Notes under the pieces: model-generated
What the model was told of the DNA's origin: nothing
Databases searched by the model: none
The model's input: only the letters and a program-made list of their open reading frames with translations
Shown here: in pieces, positions 1 through 5,609 of the stretch
Numbering within the stretch: the first letter of the stretch is position 1
Layout of the letters: each line of letters opens with the position of its first letter
Assembly: GCA_021804315.1 (NCBI GenBank)
Contig: JAJZHX010000035.1
Location: 1-5,766 of the forward strand
Reading direction: 5' to 3'
DNA: 5,766 bases
From: a bacterium
Lineage (GTDB): Bacteria > Patescibacteriota > Saccharimonadia > Saccharimonadales > UBA4665
Made by a program: the position numbers and the translations under genes

Positions 1-2018
1 AATCACTAGGATGGGATATGAGTTTAGACGGTAAAGATGCTTTTAGTGTCCAGTATCAAAATGCTAATATTTCTGTTCGAGTGACTGATGATTTCATGAA
101 AGCTGTCGAGCAAGACCAATATTGGGAACTCAAGGCTGTAACTACTGGTAAGACGCTTAAAAAAATTAAGGCTAGAGAATTATTTAGACAATTTGCAGAA
201 GCTGCCTGGGAGTGTGCTGATCCAGGCATGCAGTTTAACGACACCATTAACCATTGGCATACAACACCAAAAGCCGGACCGATTAATGGATCAAATCCAT
301 GCAGTGAATATATGCACCTAGATAACTCAGCCTGTAATTTAGCCAGTATTAATCTTTTAAAATTCTTAAATGACGATAATACTTTTGATATCAAATCATT
401 TCTTCATACGACTGAGATAATCTTTACGGCTCAAGAAATTTTAGTTGGCTATAGTGAGTATCCAACAGACAAGATTACTAAAAACGCCAAAGCTTACCGA
501 GAACTAGGCATTGGTTATGCTAATCTTGGAGCAATGTTAATGGCCCTTGGTTTACCTTACGATTCCGATGAAGGACGGGCTATTGCTGCAGCAGTTACTG
601 CCTTAATGACTGGTCAAGCTTACGCAACTAGCGCTAAATTAGCTAACCAAGTTGGTCCTTTCGCCGGTTACGCTAAAGATCAAGAAGCTATGTTAAATGT
701 TTTAAGAATGCATCGAGCCGAAGTTTCCAAAATAGATGCTAATCTAGTACCTGAGGATTTACTGGATGCAGCTACTAGTGCTTGGGACGAAGCCGTAGAG
801 TTAGGTGAACGATTCGGTATTAGAAATTCACAAGCCAGTTTATTAGCTCCAACTGGTACTATCGGTCTCATGATGGACTGTGATACTACTGGCATAGAGC
901 CAGATTTAGGATTAGTGAAAGTCAAAAAATTAGTTGGTGGTGGAACTATGAATATTGTTAATCAGACTGTACCTCGAGCCCTAAAATCACTCGGCTATTC
1001 AGATAGTCAGGTTAAAGATATTGTAGCTTATATTGACGAGGAAAAGACTATTGTAGGAGCACCACAACTAAAGAAGGAACACCAACCGGTTTTTGCTTGT
1101 TCAATGGGCGATAATGCTATTCATTATCTTGGACATGTTAAAATGATGGCTGCAGTTCAACCTTTCTTGTCAGGCGCTATTAGTAAAACGGTTAATATGC
1201 CAGAAGATGTTACTATTGAGGATGTTGAACAATTACATATTGATGCTTGGAAGATGGGCTTAAAAGCCGTAGCTATTTATAGAGATAACTGCAAGGTTGC
1301 TCAGCCTCTTAGTATGGCTAAAAAGTCCGGCGATAATGAACAAGACAACATTACTAGATCAGACGATAGCAGTAACTTTATTATTAAAGGGGCCATTAGA
1401 AGACCTTTACCTAAAGTTCGAACTGCTAAAACTTTCTCGTTTACCTTATCTGACCTCCATGGCTACTTTACGGTAGGCGAATATGATGATGGTACACCTG
1501 GAGAACTATTCATTAACTTAGCCAAAATGGGATCGACTTTAGCTGGACTAATGGATTCATTTGCTCGTAGCGTTAGCTATGGCTTACAGTATGGCGTACC
1601 ACTTAAAACTTACTGTAAAGGCCTGGCACATATGAGTTTTGCGCCATCAGGTATCACTGACGATCCAGATATTAGAACTGCCTCAAGTTTAGTAGATTAT
1701 ATCTTCAGAAGATTGGCGATTAACTATCTGAGTTTTGACGATAGATTAGAGCTCGGTTTAGCATCAATTGATGATATGCCAGAGCCAGCTAATCAGACTT
1801 CACTGATTGATGAAACTAAGGTAACCATCCAGCCAGCTCAAGTAACAGACAACAATCTTACAGGTGAAGACGAGAGGCATAATTCACAAGCTATTGAAAC
1901 TAATACTAAGGTAGCCAGTAGCACAGCCCCACTATGTTATAACTGTGGTAATCAGACACAACGGTCTGGTAGTTGTTTTGTCTGCTCAAGTTGTGGTAGC
2001 ACCACGGGCTGTAGCTAA
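1..2018 (+). CDS. nrdJ: Adenosylcobalamin-dependent (class II) ribonucleotide reductase, 5'-truncated by the window edge
   Basis: Reduces ribonucleotides to deoxyribonucleotides in the cytosol, using a cobalamin-generated thiyl radical. The frame is open to the left edge, so the ATG at 18 is internal; roughly the first 270-300 residues, including the first cysteine of the active-site redox pair, are missing. Numbering from that ATG, NPCSE at 93-97 supplies the catalytic Asn93, radical Cys95 and Glu97. Cys106 in SACNLASINL is the second redox cysteine. PTGTIG at 278-283 is the phosphate-binding loop, followed by the family signature MMDCDTTGIEPD. Residues about 387-430 (AISKTVNMP to YRDNCKVAQPL) end the barrel. 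A TSCPD-type domain covers about 455-572 (GYFTVGEYDDGTPGE, YGLQYGVPL). After a variable hydrophilic linker, the tail has Cys640/643/653/656/659/665, a zinc-ribbon-like module ending in GCS, where the re-reducing cysteines normally lie. It ends TAA with no clear terminator. Family assignment is firm; nucleotide phosphorylation state of the substrate (probably diphosphate) is inferred from family. Confidence 0.95.
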   Translation, partial: SLGWDMSLDGKDAFSVQYQNANISVRVTDDFMKAVEQDQYWELKAVTTGKTLKKIKARELFRQFAEAAWECADPGMQFNDTINHWHTTPKAGPINGSNPCSEYMHLDNSACNLASINLLKFLNDDNTFDIKSFLHTTEIIFTAQEILVGYSEYPTDKITKNAKAYRELGIGYANLGAMLMALGLPYDSDEGRAIAAAVTALMTGQAYATSAKLANQVGPFAGYAKDQEAMLNVLRMHRAEVSKIDANLVPEDLLDAATSAWDEAVELGERFGIRNSQASLLAPTGTIGLMMDCDTTGIEPDLGLVKVKKLVGGGTMNIVNQTVPRALKSLGYSDSQVKDIVAYIDEEKTIVGAPQLKKEHQPVFACSMGDNAIHYLGHVKMMAAVQPFLSGAISKTVNMPEDVTIEDVEQLHIDAWKMGLKAVAIYRDNCKVAQPLSMAKKSGDNEQDNITRSDDSSNFIIKGAIRRPLPKVRTAKTFSFTLSDLHGYFTVGEYDDGTPGELFINLAKMGSTLAGLMDSFARSVSYGLQYGVPLKTYCKGLAHMSFAPSGITDDPDIRTASSLVDYIFRRLAINYLSFDDRLELGLASIDDMPEPANQTSLIDETKVTIQPAQVTDNNLTGEDERHNSQAIETNTKVASSTAPLCYNCGNQTQRSGSCFVCSSCGSTTGCS

Positions 2019-2081
2019 AAGCTAAAAAGTCACATTAAACATTCACTTCAATATGTAAATCTTTAGCTAGATAATTAAGTA

Positions 2082-2090
2082 TGGTATAAA
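2082..2090 (+). promoter_or_regulatory. Extended -10 promoter for the thioredoxin-like gene
   Basis: TGGTATAAA fits the extended -10 pattern TGnTATAAT with one mismatch. The best -35 at 17-bp spacing is TTTAGC (2062-2067), which matches consensus at only three positions, so the extended element would carry recognition. Transcription would start near 2097, about five bases before the ATG at 2102. No purine-rich ribosome binding site lies between 2070 and 2101, which fits a near-leaderless message. Sequence-pattern inference only. Confidence 0.5.
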
Positions 2091-2101
2091 TGTAGTTAAT
2101 T

Positions 2102-2365
2102 ATGCGTATATTAATTCTTTATCGTCCTAACTCAGAGCATGAACGTTTAGTAGAGGAATTTATTGCCAACTATAGGCGAAAATATCCAACACAGATAGAT
2201 ACAGAGGATATCGATAGTCGAGAAGGGATTGCCACGGCAAGTTTGTATGACATTGTTCAGTATCCGGCTATTTTAGTTTTAAAAGACGATGGTTCACTTC
2301 AGAGTTATTGGCAGGGACCAGAACTGCCGTTAAGCGAAGAAGTGGCTAGCTATGCTAACAATTAG
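2102..2365 (+). CDS. Small cysteine-free thioredoxin-fold-like protein (87 aa), function unknown
   Basis: A short cytosolic protein with no signal peptide or membrane segment. The layout resembles a minimal thioredoxin or glutaredoxin fold. A first beta strand (RILILYRP, 2-9) leads to a helix (about 12-27), a second strand near TEDID (34-38), the helix REGIATASLYDI (40-51), then QYPAILVLKDDGSLQSYWQG (53-72), where Pro55 sits at the usual cis-proline position before two strands, and a closing helix (78-85). The place where CxxC belongs reads S11-E-H-E14, and the protein contains no cysteine at all, so it cannot act as a dithiol reductase. It follows the reductase gene by 83 bases but appears to have its own promoter and no Shine-Dalgarno sequence. 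The start is well supported because strand one begins at once. It could be a structural or protein-binding thioredoxin relative. I recall similar short proteins in Saccharibacteria but cannot confirm this here. The fold is an inference; the function is not known. Confidence 0.8.
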   Translation: MRILILYRPNSEHERLVEEFIANYRRKYPTQIDTEDIDSREGIATASLYDIVQYPAILVLKDDGSLQSYWQGPELPLSEEVASYANN

Positions 2366-2370
2366 AATTG

Positions 2371-2379
2371 TGATATATT
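2371..2379 (+). promoter_or_regulatory. Extended -10 promoter for the T-box leader and ileS
   Basis: TGATATATT matches TGnTATAAT at all but one position and starts six bases after the stop codon of the thioredoxin-like gene. No good -35 is visible: the 17-bp position, inside the preceding gene, reads TATGCT. Transcription would begin near 2386, just upstream of the first T-box hairpin, which is where a riboswitch promoter should be. Read-through from upstream is possible as well, since no terminator separates the genes. Confidence 0.5.
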
Positions 2380-2401
2380 AACAAATGTAAATCCTTTTTA
2401 A

Positions 2402-2416
2402 GCGGTTATCAGCCGT
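2402..2416 (+). promoter_or_regulatory. T-box ultrashort Stem I with ATC specifier
   Basis: GCGG (2402-2405) pairs with CCGT (2413-2416), ending in one G-T wobble, around a seven-base loop TTATCAG. The isoleucine codon ATC lies at 2408-2410 and is followed by A, the base usual after a T-box specifier. TCC (2392-2394) and GGA (2420-2422) may extend the stem below an internal loop. Confidence 0.65.
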
Positions 2417-2422
2417 GTTGGA

Positions 2423-2459
2423 GCGAGAAGAACAGTTTTAATAACTTATTAGAACTCGC
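2423..2459 (+). promoter_or_regulatory. T-box Stem II-like hairpin
   Basis: GCGAG (2423-2427) pairs perfectly with CTCGC (2455-2459). Above an asymmetric eight-base bulge (2428-2435), TTTTAAT (2436-2442) pairs with ATTAGAA (2448-2454), with one wobble, around the loop AACTT. The purine-rich bulge could hold the S-turn known from Stem II of other T-boxes; that part is inference. Confidence 0.55.
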
Positions 2460-2472
2460 CGGGTCTTGCCCG
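2460..2472 (+). promoter_or_regulatory. T-box Stem IIA/B-like small hairpin
   Basis: CGGG pairs with CCCG around TCTTG, directly after Stem II. The loop bases CTT (2465-2467) could pair with AAG (2485-2487) to give an H-type pseudoknot, as T-box Stem IIA/B does. The pseudoknot is only three pairs and weakly supported. Confidence 0.45.
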
Positions 2473-2489
2473 TAATAGCAGTTTAAGTG

Positions 2490-2515
2490 CTTTTGAGATA
2501 TTTACCTCTCAAAGG
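2490..2515 (+). promoter_or_regulatory. T-box Stem III
   Basis: A nine-pair stem joins CTTTTGAGA (2490-2498) to TCTCAAAGG (2507-2515), with a single T-G wobble, around the loop TATTTACC. It sits immediately upstream of the T-box bulge, the standard place for Stem III. Its 3' strand is also complementary to 2561-2568, so it can be opened by the downstream stem. Confidence 0.7.
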
Positions 2516-2578
2516 AATCCGGATGGTACCGTCCTTATAATCTATAGGACTCCGGAATAACCTTTGAGGGGTATTTTT
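2503..2578 (+). terminator. Candidate riboswitch-controlled terminator stem
   Basis: Bases 2503-2515 pair with 2561-2573 over 13 pairs, with one T-G wobble, and TTTTT (2574-2578) follows at once. The stem encloses the antiterminator and uses the 3' strand of Stem III, so it competes with Stem III rather than with the T-box element. A separate option is translational: CTCC (2550-2553, partly in helix A1) can pair with GGAG (2587-2590) of the ribosome binding site. The sequence does not decide between them. Confidence 0.45.
2518..2556 (+). promoter_or_regulatory. T-box antiterminator/antisequestrator with TGGTACC bulge
   Basis: Helix A1 pairs TCCGGA (2518-2523) with TCCGGA (2551-2556), six Watson-Crick pairs. 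The bulge is exactly the conserved seven bases TGGTACC (2524-2530). Helix A2 pairs GTCC (2531-2534) with GGAC (2547-2550) and, past one bulged T, TATA (2536-2539) with TATA (2543-2546) around ATC. The geometry matches the tRNA-acceptor binding element of the T-box family. Confidence 0.85.
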
Positions 2579-2585
2579 AAAAATA

Positions 2586-2590
2586 GGGAG
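2586..2590 (+). promoter_or_regulatory. Shine-Dalgarno sequence of ileS
   Basis: GGGAG lies ten bases before the ATG at 2601, at the long end of normal spacing. It is the only good candidate and supports that start. It could be masked by CTCC at 2550-2553, which would make the T-box act on translation. Confidence 0.6.
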
Positions 2591-2600
2591 AAAAGAGAAC

Positions 2601-5513
2601 ATGAAATTCCAAAAAGCTACCAGAAGAAAACCTATCGAATATGAGAAGGAACTGATTGTTTGGTGGCAAAAAAACCAGACATTTAAGAAGTCGATAGAAA
2701 CTAGAGACCAAAGCAATAGCTATGTTTTTTATGATGGCCCACCGTTTATAACCGGATCACCCCATAACGGGACCTTATTATCTAGTATTGTTAAAGATGT
2801 GGTGCCGAGATACCAAATTATGCAGGGTAAAAGAGTAGAAAGAACTTGGGGTTGGGATTGTCATGGTTTACCGGCAGAAGTATTTACCGAACAAAAATTA
2901 GGGATTAAAGATAAACGCGATATTGGCAGTAAGATTTCTTTAGAAGACTATATCAACACTTGCCGAGACAATATGGTTGTTACCGGTAATGCCTGGGAGG
3001 ATACTATTAATAGAATCGGTCGTTGGGTAGATTTTCAAGGTGCTTACAAAACGATGGATAAAGATTACATGGAGTCTGTCTGGTGGGCGTTTAAAAAACT
3101 CTATGAGGCAGGTAGGATCTACGAAGGTGAAAAAGTCTTACTTTATTGTACTAGGGACGCTACACCAATTAGTAAAGCCGAAGTAGCTATGGACAGTTCA
3201 TATAAAGAAGTTACAGACCCTTCAGTCTACGTAAAGTTTCAGTTAGTTGATTCACAAGCTAAGTTACTGGCTTGGACAACTACCCCTTGGACCTTGCCAG
3301 CTAACACGGCCGTAGCAGTCAATCCTGAGATAAGTTATAGCGAAGTAGATCTAAATGGCGAAAGATACATTTTAGCCAGTGAATTATTAGATCAAGTTTT
3401 AACTGATGAAAAACATCATAAATTAGACTATAAAATTATTAGAAGCTTTGCTGGTCAAGATTTGATTGGCCTAAAATACCAACCATTATTTGAACATCAG
3501 GGAGACAAAGCCCACCACATCTGGGGTGCAACTTACGTTACTTTAGAAGAAGGAACTGGCATAGTTCATCTAGCGCCAGCCTATGGCGAGGAAGACTACT
3601 TATTAGCCAAAGAAGCTAACTTGCCAATTGTATCTATAATTGACGAGAATGGTTTTTATGATTCAGGACGATGGCAAGGCTTACAGGTTTGGGACTCTAA
3701 TAAACTAATAGCTAAGACGCTTTTAGAAGAAGGTATGGTTTGGAAGATTGATTATATTAAGCATAGCTATCCTCACTGTTATCGCTGTGGTACTAGACTT
3801 ATGTATAGAGCTCACCCCAGTTGGTTTTTAGACATTCAGAGTCAAAAGAAGAAGATGCTTAGAGAAAACGAAAATGTATATTGGTTTCCTAACCATATTA
3901 AAAACGGGCGATTTGCTAAAACTATCGAAAGTGCCCCTGATTGGAATATTAGCAGAGATAGATTTTGGGCAACGGCATTACCGGTTTGGAAAGGCTTAGA
4001 CAAAGACGGCAAAGAGTACATTAAAGTAGTCGGAAGCTATCAGGAGCTTAAAGAATTATCAGGGGTTGAACTAGACGATTATCATCGTCCATGGATAGAT
4101 AGCGTTACCTTTGAAATAGATGGCATAAATTACAAAAGAGTAGATAAAGTCCTTGACTGTTGGTTCGAGAGCGGTTCAATGCCCTTTGCTCAGTTTCATT
4201 ATCCTTTTGAGAATAAAGAGAAGTTTGAAAATAATTTTCCTGGTGATTTTATAGTTGAATATGTAGGCCAGGTTAGAGCTTGGTTTTATTATTTACATTC
4301 GGTGTCGATCGGCTTATTTAACAAACAGGCGTTTAATAATGTGATTGTCACAGGTACCTTAGCTGGTAATGATGGTCGGAAAATGAGCAAGAGCTTTGGC
4401 AATTATACTGACCCTAATGAGCTAATTGATACCTATAGTGCAGATGCTTACAGATTATTATTAATAAGCTCACCGGTTTTAAATGGCGAAGATTTTGCTC
4501 TTCAAGATAAAGATGTGGCTGATGTTTATCGTAAATTAAATATGATATGGAACATGTATGACTTTTTTACATTATATGCAGATGTAGATAATTGGGATTC
4601 TAAGCTTAAACCAGGCCAATTACCAAAAGAACCATCCTTAGAATCATTAACTAATCCACTGGATGAATGGATAATCAGTCGAATACACAGTGTTAGTAAA
4701 ATTATTGAAGAAAATATGCAGATATATGATTTACCAAATGCTGTTAAACCAATAATTCCATTTATTGAAGACGCAAGTAATTGGTATATTCGCCGTAGTC
4801 GTAAACGTTTTTGGAAAAGCTCCAATGATCAAGATAAAGACTCAGCTTATCAAACGTTATACTATATTTTAGTTCAACTATCCTTAATCATGGCACCTTT
4901 TACACCATTTTTAGCCGAAGAATTATACCATAAGCTTGTTAGCGGAGAATCGGTACATTTGGAATATTGGCCGAAAAGTGGTCATATTAATGAATTAGTT
5001 TTACAAAAAATGACATATCTAAGAGAAATAATTACTAAAGCTTTAGCTATCAGGGCCTCAGAAGGTATTAAAGTAAGACAGCCTTTAAATGCAATAACTA
5101 TTAGAACCAATAATAATCAAGCTGAACTTGAGAGATTTTACTTAGAAATTATTAAAGAAGAAATTAATGTTAAATCAGTTATTTTTAAAGCATCCTTAAA
5201 TGATGAATTGATGCTTGATACTAAAATTACGCCTGAACTCAAGCGAGAAGGTTACGCCAGAGAAATTATTAGGCAAATTCAGCAAGCTCGTAAACAAGCT
5301 GGTTTCGAGGTAGATGATCGAATTGTGTTATCGCTTAATACCAAAGATCATTTTCTTAAAAGTGTCATAGAAGATAGTTTGCTAATTGATGAAATTAAAG
5401 CGGAAACATTAAGTGTTGCTTTAAAGCAGGCTATCAATGGCTACTCAGTAAATGTTGAAATAGAAAAAGGCCAAAACCTAGAAATTAGTATAGATAAGAT
5501 CAATAACAACTAA
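2601..5513 (+). CDS. ileS: Isoleucyl-tRNA synthetase, type 2 (eukaryote/actinobacteria-like), complete
   Basis: Charges tRNA-Ile with isoleucine in the cytosol; class Ia synthetase, 970 aa, within the usual range. The Rossmann core begins with YDGPPFITGSPHNGT, where the HIGH signature reads H55-N-G-T58. GWDCHGLPAE is at 84-93. The CP1 editing domain includes WTTTPWTLPAN (225-235) and GTGIVHLAPAYGEEDY (318-333), with Asp332 the probable editing aspartate. HCYRCG (392-397) is the first half of the CP zinc knuckle; the second CxxC expected near 464-470 is replaced by GLDKDGK. LDCWFESGSMPFA (518-530) precedes an intact KMSKS at 594-598. NWYIRRSRKRFW (727-738) marks the anticodon-binding domain, and LKREGYAREIIRQIQQ (880-895) the C-terminal region typical of type 2 enzymes. 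The WATALP at 456-461 replaces the usual WGTPxP. The type 2 form is generally less sensitive to mupirocin. A GGGAG ribosome site and an isoleucine T-box lie directly upstream, so expression should rise when tRNA-Ile is uncharged. Confidence 0.97.
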   Translation: MKFQKATRRKPIEYEKELIVWWQKNQTFKKSIETRDQSNSYVFYDGPPFITGSPHNGTLLSSIVKDVVPRYQIMQGKRVERTWGWDCHGLPAEVFTEQKLGIKDKRDIGSKISLEDYINTCRDNMVVTGNAWEDTINRIGRWVDFQGAYKTMDKDYMESVWWAFKKLYEAGRIYEGEKVLLYCTRDATPISKAEVAMDSSYKEVTDPSVYVKFQLVDSQAKLLAWTTTPWTLPANTAVAVNPEISYSEVDLNGERYILASELLDQVLTDEKHHKLDYKIIRSFAGQDLIGLKYQPLFEHQGDKAHHIWGATYVTLEEGTGIVHLAPAYGEEDYLLAKEANLPIVSIIDENGFYDSGRWQGLQVWDSNKLIAKTLLEEGMVWKIDYIKHSYPHCYRCGTRLMYRAHPSWFLDIQSQKKKMLRENENVYWFPNHIKNGRFAKTIESAPDWNISRDRFWATALPVWKGLDKDGKEYIKVVGSYQELKELSGVELDDYHRPWIDSVTFEIDGINYKRVDKVLDCWFESGSMPFAQFHYPFENKEKFENNFPGDFIVEYVGQVRAWFYYLHSVSIGLFNKQAFNNVIVTGTLAGNDGRKMSKSFGNYTDPNELIDTYSADAYRLLLISSPVLNGEDFALQDKDVADVYRKLNMIWNMYDFFTLYADVDNWDSKLKPGQLPKEPSLESLTNPLDEWIISRIHSVSKIIEENMQIYDLPNAVKPIIPFIEDASNWYIRRSRKRFWKSSNDQDKDSAYQTLYYILVQLSLIMAPFTPFLAEELYHKLVSGESVHLEYWPKSGHINELVLQKMTYLREIITKALAIRASEGIKVRQPLNAITIRTNNNQAELERFYLEIIKEEINVKSVIFKASLNDELMLDTKITPELKREGYAREIIRQIQQARKQAGFEVDDRIVLSLNTKDHFLKSVIEDSLLIDEIKAETLSVALKQAINGYSVNVEIEKGQNLEISIDKINNN

Positions 5514-5567
5514 AATCATAATATTAAACTTCAAAGGTTGCTTATCGCTGTGATTATTACAATAAAC

Positions 5568-5593
5568 TAATTAATACAATTGATTATTTTTTT
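5568..5593 (+). terminator. Probable A/T-rich intrinsic terminator after ileS
   Basis: TAATTAA (5568-5574) pairs with TTGATTA (5580-5586), seven pairs with one T-G wobble, around TACAA, followed directly by seven T's (5587-5593). The stem has no standard G-C pair and would be weak, but the position 55 bases past the ileS stop and the T-run suit a terminator. Confidence 0.4.
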
Positions 5594-5609
5594 AAGAGAG
5601 TCTTATAAA
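5580..5609 (+). promoter_or_regulatory. Candidate promoter for a downstream transcript
   Basis: TTGATT (5580-5585, four of six matches to the -35 consensus) and TATAAA (5604-5609, five of six matches to the -10) are 18 bases apart. Transcription would start near 5616 and leave the window after at least 150 bases with no supported gene. The -35 overlaps the terminator hairpin, and A/T-rich sequence yields such matches by chance, so support is limited. Confidence 0.35.

Larger units (their letters stand above)
2391..2590 (+). promoter_or_regulatory. Isoleucine T-box riboswitch (ultrashort Stem I type) controlling ileS
   Basis: This leader senses the charging state of tRNA-Ile and controls the synthetase gene that follows. 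Seen in order: a short hairpin with ATC in its loop (2402-2416), a Stem II-like hairpin (2423-2459), a small GC hairpin at the Stem IIA/B place (2460-2472), Stem III (2490-2515), an antiterminator-type element holding TGGTACC in a seven-base bulge (2518-2556), then a ribosome binding site (2586-2590). In known T-boxes the bulge pairs with the free 3' end of uncharged tRNA. Here TGGT would pair with ACCA, that is discriminator A73, as expected for tRNA-Ile. The specifier in the apical loop of a truncated Stem I resembles the actinobacterial ileS class. Both specifier and downstream gene point to isoleucine. Covariation was not tested. A conventional long Stem I (2398-2403 with 2481-2486, ATA at 2475-2477) is possible but pairs poorly. 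Confidence 0.88.

Noticed and set aside
18..20. ATG at 18 as the start of the reductase gene
   Set aside because: The frame is open upstream to base 3, and the protein would lack the N-terminal third of the family including the first redox cysteine, so the gene simply enters from outside the window.
2013..2068. Tandem AGCTAAA (2013-2026) with an inverted copy TTTAGCT (2062-2068) as a terminator for nrdJ
   Set aside because: The loop would be about 35 bases and no T-run follows; the match is short and A/T-rich.
2385..2390. ATG-TAA minimal open frame at the start of the ileS leader, as a possible attenuation peptide
   Set aside because: It encodes only Met, has no ribosome site, and the T-box elements explain the leader better.
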